64,000 nt of DNA from assembly GCA_963724625.1 (NCBI GenBank), contig CAVRVO010000013.1, positions 186,001-250,000 of the forward strand, read 5' to 3'. Position numbers and translations under genes: made by a program. This stretch comes from DATBVX01 sp963724625 (GTDB taxonomy: Bacteria; Pseudomonadota; Gammaproteobacteria; Steroidobacterales; Steroidobacteraceae). The notes under the pieces are model-generated. The model did no database searches. It saw only the letters and a program-made list of their open reading frames with translations, and had not been told where the DNA came from. Shown here in pieces: positions 43,130 to 53,572 of the stretch. Numbering within the stretch: the stretch's first letter is position 1; every line of letters starts with the position of its first letter.

Positions 43130-45494
43130 ATGATTGAGTACGCAGCCAAGACACCCACGATTCCGATTCCGTTTCATCAACTGCTCAAGATCGTCGCGCT
43201 CGTCGACGGCGAAGATCCGCAGGTCCGCACGCCTGCTCGAGCGCCTGCGCGCGGAGAGGTACGACGTTGAGGTCAGCAATCGCTACGATCGTGATGTGTC
43301 CGAAGATGCCGCCGTCGGCGCCTACATCGTGGCTGTCGATGGCGACCGGCGCGAACCCGCACGCAAGCTGGCTCAGGCTGTCCGCCACATCGGGTTCCAG
43401 ACCCCGCTGTGGGCGCTGGCCGATTCCCACCAGATCGCCGACATCGCCGTGCTCGGCGGACTGGGCGAAGTCGATGGCTACGTGTATCTCGGCCAGCAAT
43501 CCGACGCGTTCTACGCCAAGCAGATCATCGCCAGCCTGGTCGATTACGGGATGAGCCTGTTGCCGCCGTTCTTCGGCGGCCTGGTTGCCTATGACGCGGA
43601 GGCCAATATCGCTTTCGCCTGTCCGGGGCACCAGGGCGGGCAGTTCTATCGCAAGTCGCCCGCGGGGCAGTTGTTCTTCAAGCACTTCGGCGAGCAGATC
43701 TTCCGCAACGACCTGTGCAATGCCGACGTCGATCTCGGCGACCTGCTGATTCACGTTGGACCCGCCGTCGATGCCCAGCGGCATGCAGCGCAGGTATTCG
43801 GCGCGGATCGTACCTACTTCGTTCTGAACGGCACGACGACTTCCAACAAGATCGTCACCAACGCAGTGCTCAAGCGTGGCGACCTGGTTCTCTTCGATCG
43901 CAACAATCACAAGTCACTCCACCAGGGTGCGCTCGTGCAGGCGGGCGCGATCCCGATTTTCCTGCCGACGGCGCGCAATCCCTTCGGCATGATCGGCGCG
44001 GTCGACTGGGACGCGTGGGACGAGAAGTACCTGCGCGATCAGATCCGGGCTCATCCGCTGCTCAAGGACGCCAGCAAGGCCAAGGCAGAGCGCCCGTTCC
44101 GCCTGGCGTGCATTCAGCTCGCGACCTACGACGGCACGATCTACAACGTCCGCAAGGTCATGGAGAAGATCGGCCACCTCTGTGACTACGTGCTGTGGGA
44201 CGAGGCCTGGATCGGTTACAACGCCTTTCACCCGCTGTTTCACGATCACAGCCCGATGCACATCGAGAAACTCACTCCCGACATGCCGGGGCTGTTCTCC
44301 ACACAGTCGGTGCACAAGCAGGGTGCGGGCTTCTCCCAGGCTTCGCAGATCCACAAGCGCGACAACCATATCCAGGGCCAGCGCCGCTTCGTCGAGCACA
44401 AGCGCTTCAACGAATCGTTCCTGATGAACGCGTCGACATCACCGTTTTATCCATTGTTCGCTTCGCTCGACGTCAATGCCAAGGTTCACGAAGGGAAGGC
44501 CGGCGAGATGCTCTGGGACCGGTGCATCGAGCTCGCCATCGAAGCGCGCAAGAAGCTGCGCCAGTTCGGTCATCACTACGCACGCGAGGGCCGCGATGCG
44601 CAGGAGCAATGGTTCTTCGACCCGTTCGTGCCCGACGTCGTGACCATCCGCGGCTCGAAGTTCACGCAGGACGCCGAGAATGTCCGCTGGGAGGATCTGC
44701 CGACGGAAGTCATCAAGCACGAGCAGCAGTGCTGGAACTTCGATCCGAAAGGCACCTGGCACGGCTACGCCGGGTACTCGGATGGCTACGCGATGGTCGA
44801 TCCGTGCAAGCTCGCACTGGTCACGCCCGGCATCAATCGCAAGACCGGCGAGTACCTCGACTTCGGCGTGCCGGCCACGGTGCTGGCCAACTATCTGCGC
44901 GAGCAGCGCGTCGTCCCGGAGAAGTGCGACCTCAACAGCATCCTGTTCCTGATGACGCCCGCCGAGGACGAAAGCAAGCTCAACACGCTGATCGCGAAGC
45001 TGGTCAAGTTCAAAAACCTCTGGGACCGCGATGCGCCGCTCGGCGAGGTGTTGCCGACGCTCTATGCGCAGAACAGCGCGCGCTATGCGGGCTACTCGCT
45101 GCGCAAAGTGTGCAACGAGATGCACGACTTCTATCGGCAGGCGAACGTCAAGCAGCTGCAGAAGCTATGCTTCCGCGCGAGCAGCTTCCCGGAGCTGGCG
45201 ATGCCGTCGAAGGACGCCTACGAGAAGCTGGTCGCCAACGAGGTCGATTACGTGCCAATGACCGAGATCAAGGGTCGGGTCGCTGCGACCCTGGCGCTGA
45301 TTTATCCGCCTGGTATCGGGGTCATCGTTCCTGGCGAGCGCTGGGACGAGCGGGCGAAACCGATGCTCGATTATTTTCAAACGTTCGAAGAGTCGTTCAA
45401 CCGTTTCCCCGGCTTCAACTATGAAGTGCAGGGCGTGTACCAGGAGACCAAGGACGGTCGCATCAAGTTCTATACTTACGTGGTTCGAGAGTGA
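43130..45494 (+). CDS. Ornithine decarboxylase, SpeC/SpeF-like (frameshift near residue 32)
   Basis: PLP decarboxylase of about 788 residues making putrescine from ornithine. From ATG 43130 (site AAGGGAG) it reads MIEYAAKTPTIPIPFHQLLK then IVALVDGEDPQVR, shifts frame near 43225, and continues RLLERLRAERYDVEVSNRYD. Core marks are CPGHQGGQFYRKSPAGQLFF, NADVDLGDLLIHVGPAVDAQ, DRNNHKSLHQGAL, DEAWIGYNAFHPLF, and the PLP lysine in STQSVHKQGAGFSQASQIHK, which is specific to the ornithine type. Followed after 13 bp by a PotE-like antiporter, the standard speF-potE order. Confidence 0.9.
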
Positions 45495-45507
45495 GAGGGA
45501 GGAGGTT

Positions 45508-46845
45508 ATGCAAGAACAGAAGAAGATGAACCTGATGCAGCTCACGTTCATCGTCGCGGTGAACATGATGGGCTCCGGCATCATCATGTTGCCGACCAAC
45601 ATGGCGCAGGTGGGAGCGATCTCGTTGCTCTCCTGGATCGTCACCGCCGTCGGCTCGATGGCCATCGCGTACGGCTTCGCGCAGGCCGGCGTCTTCAATC
45701 AACGCAGTGGCGGCATGGCGGCCTACGCCGAGGATGCCTACGGCAAGGATGGATACTTCCAGGTGTTCATCCTCTACTTCCTGTCGCTCGCCATCGGCAA
45801 CGTGGCGATCGGGATCTCCGCCGTCGGATACCTCGCGACGTTCTTTCCCGGGATGAACGCCACACCGATCGCGACCTGCTTGAGCGTGATCGCGCTCCTG
45901 TGGCTCACGACAGTGGCCAACTTCGGCGGGCCAAGCCTGACCGGCAAGATCGGCTCGGTCACGGTGTGGGGCGTCATCATCCCCGTCGGCGCGATCTCGC
46001 TGATCGGCTGGTTCTGGTTCAGCAAGGACACATTCGCCGCGGCATGGAATCCGCAAGGGTTGAGTCTGGGCGCAGGAATGGGTTCGAGTATCTCGCTGAC
46101 ACTCTGGGCGTTCCTCGGAATGGAATCCGCGGCACAAAACTCTTCTGCCGTGGAGAATCCCAAAAAGAACGTACCGCTCGCCTGCCTGTTCGGGACGCTC
46201 GGAGCGGCGGTGATCTATATCCTCTCCACGACCGTGATCCAGGGCATCGTGCCAAATGCCGAGCTCGCGGCTTCGACGGGCCCGTTCGGGCTCGCCTACG
46301 AGAAGATGTTCAACCCGACTGTCGGCCGCATCATCATGGCGCTCGCGGTGCTGGCATGCCTCGGTTCACTCCTCGGCTGGCAGTTCACGATCGCACAGAC
46401 CGGCAAATCGGCTGCCGAGGAGCGGATGTTCCCGCAGTTCTTCACCAAGGTGAACCGGATGGGGGCACCGATCACCGGCATGATCGTGCTTGCCGTCGTG
46501 CAGACGGGCCTCGCGCTGATGACCATCTCGCCGACGCTCAGCGAGCAGTTCAGCGCGCTCGTCAACCTCGCAGTAGTGACCAACGTCGTTCCCTACATCG
46601 TCTCGCTGTCGGCGCTGGTGGTCATGATGCGGACCGCGCGGGTCGAGGGCTCGGTCTTCAAGCGCAACGCCTTCGTACTGGCCATCGCCCTGGCTTACAG
46701 CGTCTTCGCGCTGTACGCGTCGGGCAAAGACGCGGTCATGGGCGGAATGCTGGTCATCGGGATCGCCTACGCCGTCTGGGGATTCCTCGCGCCCCGCTTC
46801 ATGTCGTCTACTCCAGCCGCCGCTGCACGCGGCGGCAAGACCTGA
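45508..46845 (+). CDS. potE: Putrescine:ornithine antiporter, PotE-like
   Basis: A 445-residue APC-family inner-membrane protein with twelve predicted helices. It starts NLMQLTFIVAVNMMGSGIIM and has MLPTNMAQVGAISLLSW, SVTVWGVIIPVGAISLIGWF, SLTLWAFLGMESAAQNS, SLLGWQFTIAQTGKSAAEER and ALMTISPTLSEQFSALVNLA, closely parallel to E. coli PotE (439). It exchanges ornithine inward for putrescine outward, completing the acid-consuming cycle with the preceding decarboxylase. Strong GGAGGAGG ribosome site. Confidence 0.92.
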   Translation: MQEQKKMNLMQLTFIVAVNMMGSGIIMLPTNMAQVGAISLLSWIVTAVGSMAIAYGFAQAGVFNQRSGGMAAYAEDAYGKDGYFQVFILYFLSLAIGNVAIGISAVGYLATFFPGMNATPIATCLSVIALLWLTTVANFGGPSLTGKIGSVTVWGVIIPVGAISLIGWFWFSKDTFAAAWNPQGLSLGAGMGSSISLTLWAFLGMESAAQNSSAVENPKKNVPLACLFGTLGAAVIYILSTTVIQGIVPNAELAASTGPFGLAYEKMFNPTVGRIIMALAVLACLGSLLGWQFTIAQTGKSAAEERMFPQFFTKVNRMGAPITGMIVLAVVQTGLALMTISPTLSEQFSALVNLAVVTNVVPYIVSLSALVVMMRTARVEGSVFKRNAFVLAIALAYSVFALYASGKDAVMGGMLVIGIAYAVWGFLAPRFMSSTPAAAARGGKT

Positions 46846-46879
46846 CGGCCGAGCGCAACCGCACCAAAGGAGAACAATC

Positions 46880-47825
46880 ATGCAAGTCGAATTTTCCGCA
46901 ATGTCGCGAGGCGCTCGGGTGTGGCTCTCGCAGGCCATCGCAGTGTTCGCCGTCCTGTCCGTCTCACTTGCGAGCGTGCCGGCCTCGGCGGCAACGCTCG
47001 ACCAGATCAAGGCGACGGGCCATATCAAGTTCGGCTATTTCGCGGACGCTCGAGCCCTTCACACAGCGGGCCGACAACGGCGCGCGTCGATGGCTACTCG
47101 GCCGCGCTCTGCAAGTTGATCGCTGAGCAGGTGAAGACACAGCTGGCGCTGTCCGACCTGACGGTAGATTGGGTGCCCGTCACGGGCGATAGCAACCTGC
47201 AGCAAGTGCAGCCGGGCAGCATCGACGTTCTGTGTACGCCCATCAGCGCGACACTTACGCGCCGGCGAGGATGTCGCGTTCTCCATTCCGGTGTTCCCGG
47301 GTGGCGTGCGGGCGCTGCTGCGCGCTGATACGGCTGCGCAGCTGCGCGAAGCACTCGCCGAAAACCCGAACGTCCGGCCTGTGTGGCGAGGCTCACCCGC
47401 GGCAAAAGTGCTGGGCAAGAAGACCTTCGCGGTCGTGTCTGGGACCACGGCGGAGAGTTGGGTGACGAGTCGGATCTCGACGTTGCAGATCGACTCCAAG
47501 ATCGTGTCAGTGGCAGATTACCGGCGGCACTCCAACAGCTGCGCGATGGCAAGGTGGACGGGGTCTTCGGCGACGGCGCCATCATGCTGGGCCTCGTGGA
47601 CGAGGCCTCGCGGCAGGATTTCGTGCTGCTCGACCGCCTGTTTACGCGCGAACCGTTGGCTCTGGCGGTCCCGCGGGGCGACGACGACTTTCGTCTGCTC
47701 GTCGATCGAACCCTGGGTCAGGCGTATGGCACCAACGCCTTTCAAACGCTCTACACAAAGTGGTTCGGCGAATTCGAACGGACACCACGCGGGCGTTCTT
47801 CCTCTGGAACACGCCGACACCATGA
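46880..47825 (+). pseudogene. Amino-acid-binding periplasmic protein (SBP family 3) with several frameshifts
   Basis: The signal peptide (AIAVFAVLSVSLASVPASAA) and start of the mature protein (TLDQIKATGHIKFGYFADAR) are in frame, then the family signature is spread over all three frames: PFTQRADNGAR, VDGYSAALCKLIAEQVKTQL, PGSIDVLCTPISATL, EDVAFSIPVFPGGVRALLRA, QQLRDGKVDGVFGDGAIMLG and finally DTTRAFFLWNTPTP with a TGA at 47823. At least four frame changes are needed. Whole, it would be about 310 residues, a GltI/HisJ-like ligand binder. No permease or ATPase gene is nearby, so it may have fed the decarboxylase/antiporter pathway or a remote transporter. Confidence 0.75.
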
Positions 47826-47890
47826 AGCTCGCTCGACAAGCAGCGACGTAAGTAGGGAAACCGGACCAGCAGACTCGAGGAGTAGTCGAG

Positions 47891-50210
47891 ATGATCCAAC
47901 GAAGCATCAAGCGATCTGAGCCTGCGTGCCCTCGTCGTGGACGATGAACTCGGCCACCCAACGGCAGAAGGCCGCGCTGCCCGCGCGCTCGTCCAGGAGA
48001 TGCAAGGCCGCTCCATCGAAGTCGTCGAGGCGACTTCCGCCGAGGACGGCACCTCCGTGATCACCTCGGACTCCGCGATCCACGCGGTGCTGGTCGACTG
48101 GACGCTCGGGGATGACAAGGATCACGCACGGGCACGCGCCTTTCTGGAATTCCTGCGTTCGCGTAACGACAAGATCCCCATCTTCCTGATGGCGGAGCGG
48201 GGTGAAGCATCGGCTATCCCGGTCGAAGTGATGGAGATGGTCGATGAGTTCATCTGGACGCTGGAGGACACGGCAGCCTTCGTCGGCGGCCGTGTCGCGG
48301 CAGCCATGCGCCGCTACCTCGAGGTCATGATGCCTCCGCTGGCCGCGGCTCTGATGCGCTTCACGCAGGAGTATGAATATTCCTGGCACACGCCTGGACA
48401 CACTGGCGGCACCGCATTTCTCAAGTCGCCGGTCGGCCGGATCTTCTTCGATTACTTCGGTGAGAACCTGCTGCGCTCGGATCTTTCGATCAGCGTCGGG
48501 AGCCTGGGATCGCTCCTCGATCACTCTGGTCCCATGGGCGAGCACGAAAGGTATGCGGCGCGTGTGTTCGGCGCGCATCGCACCTACAGCGTCACGAACG
48601 GTACCTCGATGTCCAACCGCGTGATCTTCATGGCGGCGGTCGCGCGTGACCAGATCGCGTTGTGCGACCGCAACTGTCACAAGTCGATCGAGCATAGCCT
48701 GGTCATGACAGGAGCAATCCCCAACTATCTGGTGCCGCTGCGCAATCGGTACGGGATCATCGGCCCGATCCCGCCTGACCGTCTCAGCAAGGAAGCGCTC
48801 AAGGCCGCGATCAAATCGAATCCGCTGGTGACAAAGGACATCGACAAGCGCCCCGTCCACTCGATCATCACCAACTCCACCTACGATGGCCTGTGCTACA
48901 GCGCACGCCGCGTCGAGGAGCTGCTCGACCCGAGCGTCGATCGCATCCATTTCGACGAAGCATGGTATGCGTATGCGCGCTTCAACCCGCTGTATCGCGA
49001 CCGTCACGCGATGCATGGCGACCCCAAGGATCACAAGGGTCCGACGATCTTCGCCACGCATTCGACGCACAAGCTGTTGGCCGCTTTGTCACAGGCGTCG
49101 TTCCTGCACATCCGCGACGGACGCAGCCCCATCCCGCATGCGCGATTCAATGAGTCCTACATGTTGCATGCGTCGACTTCCCCCCTGTATCCGATCATCG
49201 TGTCCAACGACATTACCGCTGCGATGATGGACGGGCCGGGTGGCCCGACGCTCACGAATGAGTCGATCCAGGAAGCGGTGGCCTTCCGGCAGACCATGGG
49301 CCGGGTCCATCGGCAGTTCACGGAGAAGCGCGATTGGTTCTTCAGGACCTGGAACGCTGACACCGTCCCTGGCGGTAAGGGCGGCAAGGGCAGCAAGAAG
49401 GTGCCGTTCGAAGACGCTTCGCCCGAGCAGCTGGCCACCGATCCGGAGTGCTGGGTGCTGCATCCGGGAGAAACCTGGCACGGCTTCGGCGATCTGGAAG
49501 ACGACTATTGCATGCTCGACCCGATCAAGGTCTCGGTTCTCACCCCGGGAGTGACTGACAAGGGCGGGCTCGACAAGCGCGGCATCCCGGCGAGCCTCGT
49601 CACGTCGTACCTCCACTACAAGGGCGTAGAGGTCGAGAAGACCACGGACTTCACGATCCTGTTCCTGTTCTCGATCGGTATCACGAAGGGAAAGTGGGGC
49701 ACGCTGCTCAATTCGCTGCTCGACTTCAAGCGGGACTACGACAGCAATGCGCCAGTCGCTCAGGTGCTGCCGCACCTCACGGCCGAGGTGTACAACAATC
49801 TCGGCCTGCGTGACGTCGCGGACCTGATGTTTGCGCAACTCAAGGAGTCGCGGCAGACGCATTGGCTGGCCGAGGCGTTCTCGACACTCCCCAAGCCCGT
49901 CATGACACCGAACGCGGCATTCCAGTTTCTGGTACGCGACGAGATCGAGCACGTGCCGCTCGAGAAGCTCGCCAACCGCGTCCTCGCCACGAGCGTCGTG
50001 CCATACCCGCCGGGCATTCCCATGCTCATGCCTGGCGAATCGACTGGCGCGAAGGATGGCCCGTATCTCGGCTACCTGCGAGCACTCTGGTCGTGGGACA
50101 AGCGTTTCCCGGGGTTTGGTCATGACACGCATGGGGTCGAGAATCGTGACGGCACCTACTACGTTCAGTGTCTGAAGCCGGGTGCTGAGCGAGGATCAGC
50201 GCGCAAGTGA
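47891..50210 (+). CDS. Arginine/lysine decarboxylase, AdiA/LdcA-like (second)
   Basis: A 757-residue frame from GTG 47937, or about 772 residues if started at ATG 47891 (GAGGAG site) with a one-base shift near 47918, which would restore SLRALVVDDELG in the N-terminal wing. Core: SWHTPGHTGGTAFLKSPVGR, SDLSISVGSLGSLLDHSGPM, DRNCHKSIEHSLVMTGAIPN, HFDEAWYAYARFNPLY, PLP lysine in ATHSTHKLLAALSQAS, and PYPPGIPMLMPGESTG. It mixes AdiA-like and lysine-decarboxylase-like (SDLSISV) features, so arginine or lysine both remain possible; the overlapping AdiC-like gene favours arginine. Clearly paralogous to 40793-43111 but not a recent copy. Confidence 0.87.
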
Positions 50211-51592
50211 GTACGCCCGGCCGCAAGATGTCGCTCGTGCAGGCGACGATGCTCGTGGCCGGCAACATGATCGGCACGGGCGTTTTCCTGCTGCCCGTGA
50301 ATCTCGCCCAGGTCGGCTCCATCGCAATTTTCGGTTGGGTGATCGCCACGGCGGGTGTGGCTGCACTCGGTCTCGCATTCGCGAAGCTGGGGGAGCTCAA
50401 TCCGCAGGAAGGCGGCCCGTATGCCTACGCCCGCGACTTTCTCGGCCCGTACGCGGGCTTCCAGACCAATTACGTGTACTGGTTCGGCAACTGGATCGGC
50501 AACATTGCCATCGCAGTGGCAGCGGTCGGCTACCTTGCGGAGTTGGTTCCCGGGATCAGCGACCCCCCGGCAAGCGTCTTCGCTACGGCGGCCGTGATCT
50601 GGGTGCTCACGTTCGCCAACATCCTTGGCCCGCGGGTGGTCGGCGCACTGGAGACCTGGACCATGGCGCTTGCGCTCATCCCGATCCTGGGGATCGCAAT
50701 CTTCGGCTGGTTCTGGTTCAACTCCGCAACTTTCCTGGCGGGCTGGAACGTGAGTGGCGGCTCCGATATGCACGCCGTGTCACGCGCCGCGTCGATGGCG
50801 TTGTGGGCCTACATGGGCATCGAGAGCGCGACGGTCTCCGCGGGAGTCATCGAGAACCCGAAGCGCAACGTGCCGCTGGCCACGCTCATCGGCCTCGGCC
50901 TGGCGGCGGTCGTGTACGTGCTCAGCTCCTCGGTGATCATGGGCCTGCTGCCGAATGACGAGCTGCGGAGGTCGCACGCGCCATTTGCCGAAGCAGCACG
51001 ACTCGCGATCGGCCCGGTCGGCGCAATCATCATCAGCGTGTGCGCGGTCCTGAAGTCAGTGGGATCGCTGGGTGGCTGGATGCTCCTCGTCGGGCAGTCG
51101 GCCAAGGCGGCGGCTGACGACGGGATGTTTCCCCGCGTCTTCGCACGCCTCAACGGCAACGGCGTCCCTGGCGTCGGGCTCATCATCGTGGGCGTGCTGA
51201 TGACGATCGTGCTGTTCGCCACCATGTCGCCGACCATGGCGGAGCAGTTCAGTCACATCGTCGATCTCGCGGTGATGCTCATCATCGTGCCGTATGTCTA
51301 CGCCGCAGTCGCGGTGGTGAAAGTGATTTACGACCATCACCTCCCGGCCGCGACATTTCGAACTTACAAGTGGATCGCGCTGGGTGCGGTGGTGTACTGC
51401 ATCTGGGCCGTAATCGGCGGCGATCCGAAGACGGTGGTCGGCGCGATGGTGGCGTTGCTCATCAGCGTGCCGCTGTATCCGTTCTTCATCCGTTCCATGG
51501 AGGCAGCCAGGAAGCGCAAGGAGCTGACGCACGCGGCAAGCGCAGCTCCTGCTTCCGGGACCTCACCCGCAGCTGCGGGTGCTACGCAATAA
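50207..51592 (+). CDS. adiC: Arginine:agmatine antiporter, AdiC-like
   Basis: A 461-residue APC-family antiporter with twelve helices: MLVAGNMIGTGVFLLPVNLA, GWVIATAGVAALGLAFAKL, GGPYAYARDFLGPYAGFQTN, LIPILGIAIFGWFWFNSATF, NPKRNVPLATLIGLGLAAVV, SLGGWMLLVGQSAKAAADDG. Pattern and length match E. coli AdiC (445), including the GNxxGxG substrate motif as GNMIGTG and the gating Trp in GGWMLLVGQ. A cadaverine/lysine role (CadB-like) is less likely. The GTG start overlaps the second decarboxylase stop by four bases, so the two are coupled. Confidence 0.9.
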   Translation: MSTPGRKMSLVQATMLVAGNMIGTGVFLLPVNLAQVGSIAIFGWVIATAGVAALGLAFAKLGELNPQEGGPYAYARDFLGPYAGFQTNYVYWFGNWIGNIAIAVAAVGYLAELVPGISDPPASVFATAAVIWVLTFANILGPRVVGALETWTMALALIPILGIAIFGWFWFNSATFLAGWNVSGGSDMHAVSRAASMALWAYMGIESATVSAGVIENPKRNVPLATLIGLGLAAVVYVLSSSVIMGLLPNDELRRSHAPFAEAARLAIGPVGAIIISVCAVLKSVGSLGGWMLLVGQSAKAAADDGMFPRVFARLNGNGVPGVGLIIVGVLMTIVLFATMSPTMAEQFSHIVDLAVMLIIVPYVYAAVAVVKVIYDHHLPAATFRTYKWIALGAVVYCIWAVIGGDPKTVVGAMVALLISVPLYPFFIRSMEAARKRKELTHAASAAPASGTSPAAAGATQ

Positions 51593-51623
51593 GGGCACCT
51601 GCTCGACCAGAAGGACCTCCGCC

Positions 51624-53002
51624 ATGCAATCGCTGCCTTTATCCGCGCACCCTGTGCGCTTCATCAATCGTAAAGCGCTTCTGAGCGCGAGCCTGCTCGC
51701 ACTCGTGGCGACTGCCGCCTGGCGGCGAAGAGACAGCCCCGCCACCACCACCTCCTCCTCCAGGCTTTCCTGCGGGACTGGACTGGAAATTCAACTTTTC
51801 CGCGGGCTGGGGCTCATTCGGGTTCGCCAATTCCCTGTATACCAACCCCAAGCCCGACGAGCCGTCCGGCGATCAGAGTGACAACTGGTTCGAGGGCTCG
51901 ATCACGGCGGGAATCAGTGCGGAATACGCGCTGGCCAACTCATCGCAGATCTACGGCAAAGTGAGTGGTGTTGGCGAGCGGACGTACGGAACCGCGCCGT
52001 CGCTGGTGGGCGATGATCATTCATCGTTCGACGTGGAGGATCTCTACCTCGGCTGGCGCTCCGGCAAGATGCTGGGCGACCTCGGCGAGAACGTCCTCGA
52101 TTTCACCGTCGGCCGCACGCAGTACAAGATCGGTCACGGCATGCTGTTGTGGGATGGTTCGTCGGAAGGAGGATCGCGGGGCGGCTATTGGACCAATGCG
52201 CGCAAGGCGTTCGAGTTTGCCGCGATCGGGCGGTTCAAGCCGGGCAACCACACAGTCGAGGCCTTCTATCTCAAGCGGGATGAACTCCCGGAGTCGAAAA
52301 CCGACAGCAAACTCTGGGGCCTGAACTATGAGTACGCGTTCAGCGAGGACACGGTCCTCGGCGCGACATACATGAAGTGGAGTGCCAATCAAAATGCTCC
52401 GCAACGGGACGGTCTGGATGTGTACGACGTGCGCGCCTTCACCGCGCCGTTTCCAAACCTGAAAGCGCTCTCTTTCGAGCTGGAGTACGCCAAGGAAGAC
52501 AACGGTGATGCGCTCGATTCCGAGGCATGGAACGCACTCGTGGCCTATCAACTCGAGACGCCGTGGAAGCCCAAGATCTCCTATCGGTACGCGTTCTTCG
52601 AAGGTGACAAGCCCGGCACGGTGAAGAACGAAGCATTCGACGGGTTGTTCACCGGGTTCTACGACTGGGGTACCTGGTGGCAGGGTGAAATCGCTGGTGA
52701 GTATTTCGTCTCGAACTCAAATCTGATTTCTCACCAGTTTCGGGTGCATACGAAGCCGACCGATTCCATCGGCACCGGGCTCATCTTCTACGACTTCCTG
52801 CTCGATAACCCGGCGTCGGCAGGGGTGACGTCGGACAAGGTCGCCTACGAGCTCGACTGGTACATGGACTGGAGTCTCAACGACAACTTCGTGTTCAGTT
52901 TCGTCGCCGCCGTAGCCGATCCCAAGGAAGCGGTCGAACAGTCCTCGGGTCGTACCGATACGTTCTACTACGGTATGATCTTTGTGGCCTACAGCTTTCT
53001 AA
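51624..53002 (+). CDS. Porin-like outer-membrane beta-barrel (two frameshifts)
   Basis: From ATG 51624 the signal peptide reads KALLSASLLALVATAA; near 51714 the frame moves to GGEETAPPPPPPPPGFPAG, after which a barrel continues: LDWKFNFSAGWGSFGFANSL, QIYGKVSGVGERTYG, ENVLDFTVGRTQYKIGHGML, FELEYAKEDNGDALD, KPKISYRYAFFEGDKPG, ending FYYGMIFVAYSF. A terminal Phe at a TAA (53000-53002) is reached only with a second one-base shift at AGCTTTCTAA; otherwise the frame runs to 53451 with an alien Arg-rich tail. A polyproline linker follows the signal. Likely a channel of about 458 residues serving the island; alginate-export-like barrels are similar. Confidence 0.77.
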
Positions 53003-53020
53003 GGAAAAGAAAAGGTCCTC

Positions 53021-53572
53021 GTGAAGCCATCTGTTTCACCGCTCGGGCGATGGCTCGCTTTCGTTGTCGCTGCTCTGATGGCTACACCGTGCTTTGCGGC
53101 GAGCGGCGGGTTCGTCGACAAGGTAGCAAGCGGCCTCGCGCTCTTCATCATCATCATCTTGCCGATCGGCGGTGTGGTGCTCTTCTGGTTGGTGCACATC
53201 CTCCCGGAAAAAGCGGCCGAGAAACGCCATCACCCGCAGAAGGATGCAATCCAGGTGTTGTGCCTGTTGTCGCTCGTGTTCGGCGGTCTGCTGTGGCCGC
53301 TCGCCTGGTTGTGGGCCTACACGAAACCCGTTCTGCACCGGGCGGCCTATGGTCGAGACAAGCACGACGATTACTACGCCGAGCTGGCAGCGGATCACCC
53401 GGAGGCCGAAGAGCTGCAACTTCACGAAGAACTGGGACGCTTGCGAGGTGAGGTGGAAGAGCTGGCGAAGCGCAGCGAAACGCCTGACAAGTTACAGATG
53501 ATTCGCGAGCGCCTGGCGAGACTCGAGGGCCGCGCGGCATCGGACGCGAAAGCCGGTGGAGGGGGCCGCTGA
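53021..53572 (+). CDS. yiaW: DUF3302 inner-membrane protein, YiaW-like
   Basis: A 183-residue protein with a signal-like first helix, a second helix ASGLALFIIIILPIGGVVLF, conserved WLVHILPEKAAEKRHHPQKD and AIQVLCLLSLVFGGLLWPLA, and a C-terminal coiled coil (HEELGRLRGEVEELAKR) longer than in E. coli YiaW. In E. coli yiaW is next to yiaV, as here. Likely an inner-membrane partner of the membrane fusion protein. Start GTG 53021 follows AAAAGG; its stop overlaps the next ATG (TGATG). Confidence 0.85.
   Translation: MKPSVSPLGRWLAFVVAALMATPCFAASGGFVDKVASGLALFIIIILPIGGVVLFWLVHILPEKAAEKRHHPQKDAIQVLCLLSLVFGGLLWPLAWLWAYTKPVLHRAAYGRDKHDDYYAELAADHPEAEELQLHEELGRLRGEVEELAKRSETPDKLQMIRERLARLEGRAASDAKAGGGGR

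Noticed and set aside
47907..49070. Long minus-strand frames (340-450 residues) opposite the decarboxylases and other genes
   Set aside because: They mirror the codon third-position bias of the real genes, lack ribosome sites and show His/Arg-rich shadow composition.
51961..53451. Porin frame continuing into an Arg-rich C-terminal extension
   Set aside because: The extension overlaps the DUF3302 gene in another frame and follows a natural YSF terminus, so it is a read-through of a frameshifted stop.
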